DNA of 64,000 nucleotides from Terrimesophilobacter bigeumensis (GCF_039537265.1 NZ_BAABAE010000003.1:1054001-1118000), one strand, 5' to 3'. Counted from the stretch's first letter, positions 24,368 to 33,502 are shown. The notes: generated from the sequence alone by a model not told the origin. A program made the numbers and translations.

Positions 24368-25761
24368 TGTTCCTCGCGAGGTTGACGATCCGGTGGCGCA
24401 TCACGCTCGGGAGCCTCCTGATCGCCGCACTGTTCTTCGGTGTCGCGGCACTGGCGTTCAGAAGCCAGGTCGCGACGATCCTCGCCTCGACAACCGAGAC
24501 CCTCCTCAAGCACGACGCAGCCCCGGTCAGGACCGAGATCCTCGACGGCGCCCAGAAGATCGACGAGCCGGGGAAAGCCCAGCTCGTCTCGGTCATCGAT
24601 CCGACGGGGACGGTGCGAAGGTCGACACTCCCCGACGACCTCGCCGCGAGGCTCCCCGAGCTGCTGCGCCTGCACGGAGAGCCGAAGAACTTCACCACGA
24701 AGAAGGACAGCTACCTCGTCCTGGCCCAGACGGTTGAGACAACGGGCGGCCCCTGGAGGATCGTCACGGCGCGGGACCTCGACGCATCCGTCCTGCTCCT
24801 CGACCGGATCACGGACGCGCTGGTGATCGGCGCACTGGTACTGGTCGTCGGATTCGGCGCCGCATCCTGGCTCCTCACCGGTGCTGCATTGCGCCCGGTC
24901 AACCGGATGCGGCGGCAGGCGAGCGAACTGAGCAGGAGCTCGACTGCTCTCCCGCTTCCGGTCGGACCGGCCAGGGACGAGCTCTCCGCGCTCGCGACGA
25001 CCCTCAATGAGTTCATCGACCAGCAGCGGATGACCGCCGCACGCGAACGCCGGCTGGTCTCCGATGCGAGCCACGAGCTGCGCAGCCCGATTGCCGTCCT
25101 CAAGGCGCAGCTCGAACTCGCGCATCTCAGCAGCGGCGACGCTTGGGCACTCGAGGCAGAGATCAGCGCGGCCGAGCATTCGGTCGCACGTATTGCGGCG
25201 ATCGCCGCAGACCTTCTCGAGCTCTCTGAGGTGGAGTCGATGCCGACCACCGCATCCAGCAGCTGGTCCGAGCTCAGCATGGAACTCGGATCGGCAGTGG
25301 ATCGCGCGCGGCTCGTCGGGGCTCTGCCCGGGACTCGGGTGGAGTTCGCCATCGAGCCGCGGGGTCACGATGAGGACGGCCTCGTCCGCTACCCGGTGAC
25401 CGTGGGCAGGTTCGGACGCATCCTCGACAACCTCGCGGGGAATTCGATCGCAGCGATGCCAGAGGGGGGTGGTCTGCGGTTATCTCTCCTGCAGGAACCG
25501 GATCGGCTCACGCTTCGAGTCGTCGACTCGGGGCCGGGCCTGCCGGAGTCGTTCCTGCCGATCGCGTTCGATCGATTCAGCCGCCCGGATCCGGCGCGAG
25601 CGAACAGCACTGGTGGAAGCGGGCTCGGACTCGCCATCGTCAAGGCCATCGTCGACGACGCCCAGGGCACGGTCGCACTCGCCAATCGGGCCGAAGGCGG
25701 GCTGGAGGCCGTTATCTCGATCCCCGAGCTCAGCGAGGAATCCGGCGTCCTTCCTGAGTGA
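24367..25761 (+). CDS. Sensor histidine kinase
   Basis: A 464-residue membrane kinase: TM1 about 13-32, an extracytoplasmic sensor of about 115 residues, TM2 about 152-172 (ALVIGALVLVVGFGAASWLL), a HAMP linker (LRPVNRMRRQASELSRS), the H-box SDASHELRSPIAVLKAQL with the phosphorylated His near 236, and an ATPase domain with N-box LDNLAGNSIAAM, G1 DSGPGLP and G2 GGSGLGLAIVKAI. It pairs with the preceding regulator. The signal is unknown. The C-terminal LPE-stop is followed by a 12-bp duplication that encodes LPV-stop in the same frame. Confidence 0.93.
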   Translation: MFLARLTIRWRITLGSLLIAALFFGVAALAFRSQVATILASTTETLLKHDAAPVRTEILDGAQKIDEPGKAQLVSVIDPTGTVRRSTLPDDLAARLPELLRLHGEPKNFTTKKDSYLVLAQTVETTGGPWRIVTARDLDASVLLLDRITDALVIGALVLVVGFGAASWLLTGAALRPVNRMRRQASELSRSSTALPLPVGPARDELSALATTLNEFIDQQRMTAARERRLVSDASHELRSPIAVLKAQLELAHLSSGDAWALEAEISAAEHSVARIAAIAADLLELSEVESMPTTASSSWSELSMELGSAVDRARLVGALPGTRVEFAIEPRGHDEDGLVRYPVTVGRFGRILDNLAGNSIAAMPEGGGLRLSLLQEPDRLTLRVVDSGPGLPESFLPIAFDRFSRPDPARANSTGGSGLGLAIVKAIVDDAQGTVALANRAEGGLEAVISIPELSEESGVLPE

Positions 25762-25773
25762 CTTCCTGTGTGA
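25750..25773 (+). repeat. 12-bp tandem repeat carrying the kinase stop codon twice
   Basis: CTTCCTGAGTGA (25750-25761) is followed directly by CTTCCTGTGTGA (25762-25773); each ends in TGA in the reading frame of the histidine kinase. Confidence 0.8.
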
Positions 25774-25837
25774 TCTCTCAGGCGCACCCCCCCGAATTCC
25801 GGAGGAAAGCCCATTCCGCGCTAGACACGATGAGTGC

Positions 25838-27349
25838 GTGACCAGCGCACTCGCGGAGCATCCATCACCGCCGCGTGCTCTTCCGCGCCCACGACGGCTG
25901 TTTCGAACATCTCGGGTCGCGCTCGGTTTCGGCATCGCAGCATCCCTCGTCTGCTTCACCGGCTCGTGGATCCCATCCTTCTGGGGCGACGAGGCGGCGA
26001 GCGTCATGTCTGCCGAGCGGCCCCTGTCGTCGCTCTTCGCGATGCTCCACACTGTCGATGCGGTGCATGGCGCGTACTACTTCCTGCTCCACTTCTGGAT
26101 CGACCTGTTCGGCGCGAGCGAACTCTCCGTGAGACTTCCCAGCGCGCTTGCAGTCGGTTTCGTCACGGCCGGCACGGTGGTTCTCGCCCAGTGGCTGTTC
26201 TCCCGCCGCGTCGCGGCGTTCTCCGGAATCGTCTGCGTCCTGCTGCCGCGCTTCACCTACATGGGCGAGGAGGCGCGTTCCTACGCTCTCTCGACGGCCG
26301 TCGCCGTCTGGCTCACGGTTCTGCTGGTGAGGCTGCTCGTCGTTCACACGCGTCGCACCGCCGCCTGGGCCGCCTATGCCGTCGGCCTGGCGCTGGGCAT
26401 CTACCTGTTCCTGTATCTCGCGCTGCTCGTCGTGGTCCACGGCATCCTGATTCTGTCCAGCGGGAGGTCGAGGCGACTGCTTCGACGATGGTCGACCACC
26501 GCCCTTCTGGGGCTGTTGGCGGCGGCACCGGTCATCGCCTTCGGGATCGCCCAACGCCACCAGATCGCGTTCCTGGCCCATCGCCACCGGGTGACGGTTC
26601 TGCAGGTGGTGTTCGACCAGTGGTTCGGCGACCTCTGGCTGGGCCTCCTGTGCTGGGCATTCGTCGTCCTGGCGGTCGTCCTGGGCCTCCGTCCCGGGCG
26701 ACGAAGCCAGCCGAACGGCATGGTCCTCCTCGTGGCCTGGCTCCTGGTCCCGACGTCGCTCCTTCTCCTTGGCAACGCTGTCGTGGCACCGATGTACACC
26801 AACCGCTACCTCTCGTTCTGCACACCGGCGGCGGCCATCCTCGTCGCGGCCGGTGTGGCGGCGTTGCCCCGGAACTGGATGCGCATCGTCTCCATCGGGG
26901 TGCTCGTCACTCTCGCCCTGCCGGTCTACCTGTCCCAGCGCACCGAGTTCGGGATGCCGGGAGGCAGCGACTGGGCGAAGGCGTCCGAATTGATCGGGCA
27001 GGATGCGAAGCCGGGCGACGGGATCCTCTTCGACCAGCACGTCAAGCCGTCCTGGCGACCGCGCCTGGCCATGCACCTCTACCCGGAGGACTATCTGGGG
27101 CTGAATGATCTCGCGCTCCTCACGCCGTACGACGAGACGACCGGGCTCTGGGATCGGGTCATCCCCCAGGCGCGGATCGGCACCCGCCTGGGCTCCGTCT
27201 CGACGGTCTGGGCGCTCGAGACCACCAGGAGCAAGGAGGATGCCGCGAACTCGGATATCCATGTCCTCGAGCGAAACGGGTTCTCCGTCATCCACAAGGT
27301 CCGAATCCACCGGACGATCGTCTACGAACTCACCAGGAGCACACCATGA
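25838..27349 (+). CDS. GT39/PMT-like membrane glycosyltransferase
   Basis: A 503-residue polytopic protein with about ten TM segments. After TM1 comes the acidic loop SFWGDEAASVMSAERPL, the catalytic-Asp loop expected in GT-C enzymes, and a large soluble region at the C-terminus. Enzymes of this class use polyprenyl-phosphate sugars at the outer membrane face. The next gene makes polyprenol-phosphate mannose and overlaps it by ATGA, which strongly suggests a mannosyltransferase using that donor on a lipid, protein or wall glycan. GTG at 25838 is the only good start near the first conserved residues; the gap to the kinase is 76 bp. Confidence 0.82.
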   Translation: MTSALAEHPSPPRALPRPRRLFRTSRVALGFGIAASLVCFTGSWIPSFWGDEAASVMSAERPLSSLFAMLHTVDAVHGAYYFLLHFWIDLFGASELSVRLPSALAVGFVTAGTVVLAQWLFSRRVAAFSGIVCVLLPRFTYMGEEARSYALSTAVAVWLTVLLVRLLVVHTRRTAAWAAYAVGLALGIYLFLYLALLVVVHGILILSSGRSRRLLRRWSTTALLGLLAAAPVIAFGIAQRHQIAFLAHRHRVTVLQVVFDQWFGDLWLGLLCWAFVVLAVVLGLRPGRRSQPNGMVLLVAWLLVPTSLLLLGNAVVAPMYTNRYLSFCTPAAAILVAAGVAALPRNWMRIVSIGVLVTLALPVYLSQRTEFGMPGGSDWAKASELIGQDAKPGDGILFDQHVKPSWRPRLAMHLYPEDYLGLNDLALLTPYDETTGLWDRVIPQARIGTRLGSVSTVWALETTRSKEDAANSDIHVLERNGFSVIHKVRIHRTIVYELTRSTP

Positions 27350-28116
27350 GCAGGACGTTGGTGATCATCCCCACCTTCAACGAGGCGGAGAACCTTCCAG
27401 GTCTCCTCCAGCGGGTGCGAACCCAGGACGTCGAGGTGCTCGTGGTCGACGACAACTCGCCGGACGGCACCGGCATACTCGCCGACGGGTTCGCCACAAA
27501 GGACCCGGGCGTTCATGTGCTGCACCGAGCGCGCAAGGAGGGCCTCGGGACGGCGTACCGCGAGGGCTTCGCGTGGGGGCTCGCGCAGGGCTTCGGCGTA
27601 CTCGTCGAGCTCGACGGCGACGGCTCCCACCAGCCCGAGCAACTCGGGAGGCTGCTGGACCGGATGCCGTTCGCCGACGTCGCCATCGGGTCGCGCTGGG
27701 TGCGGGTCGGGGCCGTCATGAACTGGCCACTGCGTCGGGTTCTGTTGTCCCGTGTCGGGAGCCTCTACGCCAGGGTTGCGCTCGGGTTGCCGTTCCGCGA
27801 CGTCACAGGAGGCTATCGGGCGTACAGTGCCAGCGCTCTCCGGCGCATCGGCCTCGATACGATCACGAGCCAGGGGTACTGCTTCCAGATCGACATGCTG
27901 TGGCACGCCCACCGCGCCGGCCTGCGCATCGACGAAGTGCCGATCACCTTCGTGGAGCGTGAGTTCGGAGTATCCAAGATGAGTTCCCGCATCGTGTGCG
28001 AAGCCATCCTGAACGTCACCGTGTGGGGACTGACGGGCCTGCCGCAACGCATTCGATCCGCACTGTCCGCGACCGGGTCGCTTCGGCACGACCGAGGTCC
28101 AGCGCATGTCTCGTGA
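27346..28116 (+). CDS. Polyprenol monophosphomannose synthase (GT2)
   Basis: A 256-residue Ppm1/DPM1-type glycosyltransferase transferring mannose from GDP-mannose to polyprenyl phosphate at the cytoplasmic face. Motifs: VIIPTFNEAENL (6-17), VVDDNSPDGT, the metal-binding ELDGDGSHQPE (about 86-96), GSRWVRVGAV and RDVTGGYRAYS with the acceptor-loop VPITFVEREFGVSKMS. It has no C-terminal TM domain, so it relies on neighbours for membrane contact. ATGA overlap with the GT39 gene and an 11-nt overlap with gtrA mark a tight operon. Confidence 0.92.
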   Translation: MSRTLVIIPTFNEAENLPGLLQRVRTQDVEVLVVDDNSPDGTGILADGFATKDPGVHVLHRARKEGLGTAYREGFAWGLAQGFGVLVELDGDGSHQPEQLGRLLDRMPFADVAIGSRWVRVGAVMNWPLRRVLLSRVGSLYARVALGLPFRDVTGGYRAYSASALRRIGLDTITSQGYCFQIDMLWHAHRAGLRIDEVPITFVEREFGVSKMSSRIVCEAILNVTVWGLTGLPQRIRSALSATGSLRHDRGPAHVS

Positions 28117-28612
28117 AACCGTTCGCACCATCGCGCGCGACGTCGTGCGCTTCTGCATCGTCGGCGGGGTCGGCCTCATCGTCGACGTGGCCGTGTTCAA
28201 CATCCTCCGCGTCACGGTTCTGGCACCCGGACTCGTGCACGGTGGCCCCGTACTCGCGAAACTCGCCTCGACCTCGATCGCGATCGCCATGAACTGGGTG
28301 GGGAACCGCCACTGGACCTTCCGCACGAAACGCCGTGACGACCTGGTTCGCGAGGGCCTCGAATTCTTCATCGCAAGCCTCGCCGGACTCGTCGTGTCGG
28401 TGGCCTGCCTCTGGGTCTCGCACTACCTTCTCGGGTTCCGGTCGCTTCTCGACGACAACATCTCGTCCAACCTCGTCGGGCTCGCGCTCGGGACGGCGGT
28501 GCGGTTCGTGCTCTACCGCTCGTGGGTTTACGGTCGCACCGCGTCGCAGCCGTTCGCGTCGCAGCCGCTCATCGACTCAGCCACGCCGCAGAAGGTCGAT
28601 CCGGGCCTGTAA
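28106..28612 (+). CDS. GtrA-family membrane protein
   Basis: A 168-residue four-TM GtrA protein. The family is thought to flip polyprenyl-phosphate sugars or assist their use in glycan decoration. Signature VRFCIVGGVGLIVDVAVFNIL is at 12-32, NWVGNRHWTFR near 66-76 and VGLALGTAVRFVLYRSWVY near the end. Position after the mannosyl-donor synthase supports delivery of that donor across the membrane to the GT39 enzyme. The last 36 bp overlap the convergent helicase gene. Confidence 0.9.
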   Translation: MSRETVRTIARDVVRFCIVGGVGLIVDVAVFNILRVTVLAPGLVHGGPVLAKLASTSIAIAMNWVGNRHWTFRTKRRDDLVREGLEFFIASLAGLVVSVACLWVSHYLLGFRSLLDDNISSNLVGLALGTAVRFVLYRSWVYGRTASQPFASQPLIDSATPQKVDPGL

Positions 28613-30322
28613 CTGGGCGACGCTCGCCTGCGCGACGGGTGGGCCGCCTGCCCTCCTTCGCAACTCCGCGTGGATGTGCGCGTGAGGCTGCCCGGAGCGT
28701 TTCGCCTGCATCGCCACGAGACTGTTGAGCAGGCTGCGCTGCTCGCGGAGAGTGCGGTAGAGGGGCTTCGGCTCCGCCTCCACGCCGGAACGCGCGGCAC
28801 GAGCTTTCGACCTGCGCGACTGCCGCGTCTGGCGCTGCCGGAGCAGTTCGCGCACCTGGTCCGGCTCGAGGAGACCGGGGATGCCGATGAAGTCGAGCTC
28901 CTCCGGCGTTCCGACCTCGGCGGCGAACCCGAACTCCGCCCCGTCATAGAGCACCCGGTCGAAGTTCGCCTGGGACTCGAGGGGGGTGAACTCGAACAAC
29001 GCGGCCTCGGCCGGGGCGCGCTCTGCACGGTTGGCAGCATCCAGCTCGGTATCGTCGAGCAGGAGGTCGCCCGAACCGGCCTCCCGGTCGAGGGCATGAT
29101 CGCGTTCGAGCTCGAGCTGCCCTGCCAGGGCGAGCAGGCTGGGAACGCTCGGCAGGAAGATCGACGCGGTCTCCCCTCGGCGCCGCGTGCGCACGAACCG
29201 GCCGACCGCCTGCGCGAAGTACAGCGGTGTGGATGCCGAGGTCGCGTAGACCCCGACACCGAGCCGCGGGATGTCGACGCCTTCGGATACCATCCGCACG
29301 GCGACCATCCAGCGCCGGGTGTTCTTCGCAAACTCCGCGATGCGGTCCGATGCAGCCTTCTCGTCGGAGACCACGACCGTGGGCTTCTCCCCCGCGATGC
29401 CCTCAAGGACTGAGGCATACGCGCGCGCGGCGTGCTGGTCGGTCGCGATGACGAGGCCGGCCGCATCCGGAACGTCGTCGCGCACCTCGCTGAGCCTGCG
29501 GTTCGCTGCCCGCAGTACAGCGGGGATCCACTCCCCCTCCGGATCGAGGGCCGTGCGCCAGGCCTGCGCCGTGACGTCCTTCGTGTCGGCATTGCCGAGA
29601 CGCGCCTCCATCTCGTCGCCTGCGCGCGTGAGCCAGCGCATCCGGCCCGCATAGGCCATGAAGATGACCGGGCGAACGACACCGTCCTGCAGGGCGCGGC
29701 CGTAGCCGTAGCTGTAGTCGGCACGCGAGGTGCGGATGCCCTGCTCGCTCGGGTGGTACGTCACGAAGGGGATCGGCGCGGTGTCGGAGCGGAACGGCGT
29801 GCCGGTGAGCGAGAGACGTCGCACCGCCGGCTCGAAGGCATCCCGGATGCCGTCGCCCCAGCTGAGTGCGTCCCCGCCGTGGTGCACCTCGTCGAGGATC
29901 ACGAGCGTGCGGCGATCCTCGGTCATCGAGCGGTGAAGGGATGGACGCAGGGCCACCTGGGCGTAGGTGACCGCGACCCCGTGGAAGTGGCGCCCCACCC
30001 TGCCGTTCGCGTTGCGGAATACGGGATCCAGCCGGATGCCGACACGGGCAGCCGCATCCGCCCACTGCCGCTTGAGGTGGTCGGTCGGGGCGACGACGGT
30101 CACCCGCTCGATCGTGCGCCGGGCGAGCAGTTCGGTGGCGAGTCGCAGTGCGAAAGTCGTCTTGCCGGAGCCCGGAGTCGCCGCGACGAGGAAGTCGCGC
30201 GGCTCGGTACGAAGGTATTCGTCGATCGCCTCGGCCTGCCAGGCGCGCAGCTTGTCGGCGGTTCCGCGTGCCGCCCGCTCGGGGAAGGCCGGTCCGAGAC
30301 GGAAGGGCTGCTCCGTGCTCAC
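28577..30322 (-). CDS. DEAD/DEAH-box helicase of superfamily 2
   Basis: A 581-residue helicase with a clear SF2 core: Q/Walker A AATPGSGKTTFAL (48-60), motif II ILDEVHHGGD near 142, motif III SLTGTPFRSD near 170, and motif VI AQAVGRFVRTRRRGE near 363. The C-terminal 180 residues include an acidic stretch and a basic stretch (RQRQTRQSRRSKARAARS). Relation to type III restriction-type or RadD-like helicases is possible, but no methylase or nuclease partner lies beside it. The stop overlaps gtrA by 36 bp. The GTG/ATG region at 30322 gives MSTEQPFRLGPAFPERAARG as the start. Confidence 0.88.
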   Translation of the reverse strand: MSTEQPFRLGPAFPERAARGTADKLRAWQAEAIDEYLRTEPRDFLVAATPGSGKTTFALRLATELLARRTIERVTVVAPTDHLKRQWADAAARVGIRLDPVFRNANGRVGRHFHGVAVTYAQVALRPSLHRSMTEDRRTLVILDEVHHGGDALSWGDGIRDAFEPAVRRLSLTGTPFRSDTAPIPFVTYHPSEQGIRTSRADYSYGYGRALQDGVVRPVIFMAYAGRMRWLTRAGDEMEARLGNADTKDVTAQAWRTALDPEGEWIPAVLRAANRRLSEVRDDVPDAAGLVIATDQHAARAYASVLEGIAGEKPTVVVSDEKAASDRIAEFAKNTRRWMVAVRMVSEGVDIPRLGVGVYATSASTPLYFAQAVGRFVRTRRRGETASIFLPSVPSLLALAGQLELERDHALDREAGSGDLLLDDTELDAANRAERAPAEAALFEFTPLESQANFDRVLYDGAEFGFAAEVGTPEELDFIGIPGLLEPDQVRELLRQRQTRQSRRSKARAARSGVEAEPKPLYRTLREQRSLLNSLVAMQAKRSGQPHAHIHAELRRRAGGPPVAQASVAQLQARIDLLRRG

Positions 30323-30404
30323 GAGAACGACACAGTGCTCTTCGACGGCTCAGAACTCACTTAACGAGACTTTACCGGCTGCCACCGACCCTTCCGGACG
30401 AAGA

Positions 30405-30434
30405 AGGGCCCCGCAACCGAAGCTGCGGGGCCCT
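30405..30434 (-). terminator. Intrinsic terminator-like hairpin after glsB
   Basis: AGGGCCCCGCA (30405-30415) and TGCGGGGCCCT (30424-30434) form a perfect 11-bp stem with an 8-nt loop. On the minus strand the stem is followed by TCTTCGTCC, a weak T-run. It separates glsB from the helicase gene. Confidence 0.8.
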
Positions 30435-30446
30435 CCGAGCGAGGTG

Positions 30447-30713
30447 TCAGGCCTTGGCGCGGCTCTTCGTGATGAAGCCCCAGATGAGCAGGACCACGAT
30501 GGCACCGACGATGGCGATCAACCACGACTGGATCGACCAGAAGTCGTCGTAGCCGATGTTGAAGATCAAGCCGGCGAGCCAGCCACCGATGAGTGCGCCG
30601 ATGAGGCCCAGGAGTAACGTCGCGATCCAACCGCCGCCCTGCCTGCCAGGCAGAATCAGCTTCGCGATGGCTCCCGCGATGAGTCCGAGGATGATGAAAG
30701 AAAACCAGCCCAT
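30447..30713 (-). CDS. GlsB/YeaQ/YmgE stress-response membrane protein
   Basis: An 88-residue hydrophobic protein of the transglycosylase-associated (Tag) family: MGWFSFIILGLIAGAIAKLILPG, a middle ATLLLGLIGALIGGWLAGLIF and a final SWLIAIVGAIVVLLIWGF, three TM helices. The G-L-I-A-G-x-I-A-K and G-G-W-x-x-T motifs identify the family, linked to envelope or acid stress without a defined activity. GGGAGG is 6 nt upstream of the ATG. A strong hairpin follows it. Confidence 0.92.
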   Translation of the reverse strand: MGWFSFIILGLIAGAIAKLILPGRQGGGWIATLLLGLIGALIGGWLAGLIFNIGYDDFWSIQSWLIAIVGAIVVLLIWGFITKSRAKA

Positions 30714-30875
30714 GACGACCTCCCGATCGGTCATACATTTGCCCCCGTGGTTCGGCGGCCTGGCACTAAGCCTTGCATGACCCTCGATCGGGGGGCAAGG
30801 ATTCGCTGTCGGCGCGTCGCAACCTGAGAGTTGGCCGGGTTTTCTCGAAAGGCCCGCGTGAGGCAGTCTTAGGTC

Positions 30876-31655
30876 ATGAGCCAGCAGCATCCGTGGTCCC
30901 GCTATGTCGCCCTCGGCGACTCATTCACCGAAGGGATCGGAGATCCAGAACCACGCAGCGCCGGGGGCAACCGCGGCTGGGCGGACCGGGTCGCCGAGGT
31001 GCTGAGCGCGAAGACGGACGACTTCGCCTACGCAAACCTCGCCATCCGGGGGCGTCTCCTCCAGCAGATCATCGACGAGCAGGTGGAGCCGGCGCTCGCG
31101 CTGCGCCCCGACCTCGTGACGATCTCCGCGGGCGGCAACGACATCATCCGCCCCGGGACCGACCCCGACGAGATCGCCGGAAGGCTCGAGGGGGCGATCG
31201 AACGCCTGCGCTCCGACGGCGCGACCGTCCTGCTGTTCAACGGCCCGGACATCGGGATGACGCCGGTGCTGCGGCGGTCCCGCGGCAAGGTGGCGATCTA
31301 CAACGAGAACCTGCGGGCGATCGCCCAGCGGCACGACGCCGTCATCGCCGACATGTGGGCGCTGCGCGAACTCAAGGATCCCCGCATGTGGGCGCCGGAC
31401 CGGCTGCACTTCTCCCCCATCGGCCATCACACGATCGCCCGCATGGTGCTCGACTCACTCGGCGTGGAGCACGACCTCGAGCCCTACGAGCCGGAACCCA
31501 TGCCCACCGTCTCCTGGCGGCAGGCGCGCGTCGAGGACATCGGCTGGGCGCGCGCATACCTCGTACCGTGGGTCATCCGACGCATCCGCCACCAGTCCTC
31601 TGGCGACGGGATCAGCCCCAAGCGACCGGAACCGACCGGTCTCGACCTGCGCTGA
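30876..31655 (+). CDS. SGNH/GDSL-family hydrolase
   Basis: A 259-residue cytosolic esterase/lipase-like protein. Block I is YVALGDSFTEGIGD with the catalytic Ser at about 16, block II Gly in ANLAIRGRL, block III SAGGNDIIRPG, and block V APDRLHFSPIGH with the catalytic Asp and His. There is no signal peptide, unlike many secreted members. The substrate is unknown. It is monocistronic and converges on the beta-helix gene with 9 bp between stops. Confidence 0.9.
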   Translation: MSQQHPWSRYVALGDSFTEGIGDPEPRSAGGNRGWADRVAEVLSAKTDDFAYANLAIRGRLLQQIIDEQVEPALALRPDLVTISAGGNDIIRPGTDPDEIAGRLEGAIERLRSDGATVLLFNGPDIGMTPVLRRSRGKVAIYNENLRAIAQRHDAVIADMWALRELKDPRMWAPDRLHFSPIGHHTIARMVLDSLGVEHDLEPYEPEPMPTVSWRQARVEDIGWARAYLVPWVIRRIRHQSSGDGISPKRPEPTGLDLR

Positions 31656-31664
31656 TCGCGGTTC

Positions 31665-33386
31665 TCAGTACCTGGCGCGCCAGCGGGCCGTACCCGCGAC
31701 GACAAGGGCGCCGAGCAGAAGCATCAGGAGTCCGACCGGGATGAGGACGGTACCGCTGGTGCTGCCCGTCGCGGCGAGCATGGTGGTCGCGGCGAGAGCG
31801 AACGGAGAGAAGTCGTTGACCATGCCGCACACCATTCCGGGCACCGCCGACAGCGTGGCACTGCCGAGTTGGCGACCACTGATGTCGACCCAGGCGCCGT
31901 CTTCGTAATGCCAGAGGCGATCCGGCGCAGCCCCGGTCACGCATACCGTGTACGGGCCGGTCGCCACGATGTCACCGTTGGAGTGCATGCTCAGGTCCAG
32001 CAGGATCGCCCCGTCCACCGAGAACGGAGTCTCGCCCGCGGGAAGCGAGCCCGGTGTGAGCGTGAGCGCCTCGATCCAGGCGCTTCCGGTCGTTCCCGTG
32101 AAACTGGCATCCGAAACATTGACCAGGGGGTCACCGGGCAGATACCCCGCGAAGCTGACCTCGGGATCCGCGCCGACTTCCGCGCCGTACACGGTCGATC
32201 CTGAAGTGTCGGATGCGAGCCAGGGGTCCACGAGGACGTTGGAACCCACGATCTGCCCGGCAGCGGGGCCAGTGGCCTGACCCCACCAGTTGGCGGTGGC
32301 AGTGAAGTCACCGGTGTCCGACTGGTTCAGAAGCGCACGGGAACCTGTGGTCGGGTTGTCGAAGAAGTTGCCGGAGAACTCGATGCCGGTCACATCGCTC
32401 ACGACGGAGCTCTCGGATTGCCGCACGAAGATCGCGGCGAAACCGGTCACATTGCTGTAGCCGTCGATGTGGTTGCCGGTGATGACGGCGGTGCCGCTGA
32501 AACCGGTCCAGATGCTGATGGCCGCGTCCTCGATATTCTGCAGGGTGTTGTTCTCGACGCGGAGGCCGGTGAAGTCGCCCGCGAGCACCATGCCGCCCTG
32601 GCGCAACCCGAAGTTGTCGACACCGGCGGTGCCCACGGTGGAGTTGCCGATCCAGTTGCCACCGATGGTACCGGCCGTGGTCACCGAAGCGGCCCCGCTG
32701 ATATTCATCGCCAGCCCGTCGTTATCGAGCCAGGTGTTCCCGGTGATGGAGACCGTCGTCGTCCCATTGGCGGAGGAGTTCGAGACACGGAGTCCGTTCG
32801 ATGCGGCCCCGTCGACAACGCGATTCTGCTCGAACCGAACCGTGGGGTCGCCCAGCGCGCCGGTGATCGCCAGGGCGCCGGGCGTGCTCGAACCGCCATT
32901 CGTCCAGACGTTCTGAGAGAGCGTCAACTGGAGGTTCGGCACGCTGTTGGCGCTCAGGAAGCGCTGGGAGTCGAGGGCACCACTCAGGTCCACGGTCAAC
33001 CCGCTGAGCGTGACCGTGGTCGCGGCTGCCGCCAGGCTGATCGCATCGCTGTTCTCGACGGCCGGCGGAAGGATGATGGCCTCGGACGCTCGTGCCGGAT
33101 TGGCGGTGACGAAGTCAGCGGAGTTGGGGTTCACGCCGGCATTCGGGCCGAGAATGGTGAGCGATTTGTCGATGACGATCGACTCCGCATAGGTTCCCGC
33201 CTGGACGACGATCGTGTCACCGGCGGCCGCGCCGCTCACGGCGGCGGATATCGTGGTGTAGTCGCAGCCCGAGGCACACACCGTCCAGGATTCCGCGGCC
33301 CGTGCGGGGCCTGCGCCGAGGGCCAGGAGCCCCGCGGTCAGCGCCGATACCGAGGCGATCGCACCCCAACGGTTTGCCTGTTTCAT
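31665..33386 (-). CDS. Secreted parallel beta-helix protein with LAATG sorting signal
   Basis: A 573-residue surface protein. A signal peptide (MKQANRWGAIASVSALTAGLLALGAG, cleavage after ARA near 30) leads to a NosD/pectate-lyase-like beta-helix with turn residues of the type SITGNTWLDNDG, VENNTLQNI, ITGNHIDGY and FSGNFFDNP (about 150-370), then two beta-sandwich-like segments. The C-terminus has LAATG at about 537-541, a hydrophobic helix and the basic tail RWRARY. LAxTG is the motif of class E sortases of high-GC Gram-positives, so it is probably covalently wall-anchored. The glycan or ligand is unknown. The desaturase gene lies upstream on the same strand. Confidence 0.85.
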   Translation of the reverse strand: MKQANRWGAIASVSALTAGLLALGAGPARAAESWTVCASGCDYTTISAAVSGAAAGDTIVVQAGTYAESIVIDKSLTILGPNAGVNPNSADFVTANPARASEAIILPPAVENSDAISLAAAATTVTLSGLTVDLSGALDSQRFLSANSVPNLQLTLSQNVWTNGGSSTPGALAITGALGDPTVRFEQNRVVDGAASNGLRVSNSSANGTTTVSITGNTWLDNDGLAMNISGAASVTTAGTIGGNWIGNSTVGTAGVDNFGLRQGGMVLAGDFTGLRVENNTLQNIEDAAISIWTGFSGTAVITGNHIDGYSNVTGFAAIFVRQSESSVVSDVTGIEFSGNFFDNPTTGSRALLNQSDTGDFTATANWWGQATGPAAGQIVGSNVLVDPWLASDTSGSTVYGAEVGADPEVSFAGYLPGDPLVNVSDASFTGTTGSAWIEALTLTPGSLPAGETPFSVDGAILLDLSMHSNGDIVATGPYTVCVTGAAPDRLWHYEDGAWVDISGRQLGSATLSAVPGMVCGMVNDFSPFALAATTMLAATGSTSGTVLIPVGLLMLLLGALVVAGTARWRARY

Positions 33387-33502
33387 CGGATTCCAGCCCC
33401 CACACCCCACGGTCCGGACCCGCCGGACTTCGCCGAGTCCATGAGAAAGCCTAATGGAATCCGGACGGTCTGGGCCAACCCCAGTTCCGGGGGCAGGGAC
33501 TA

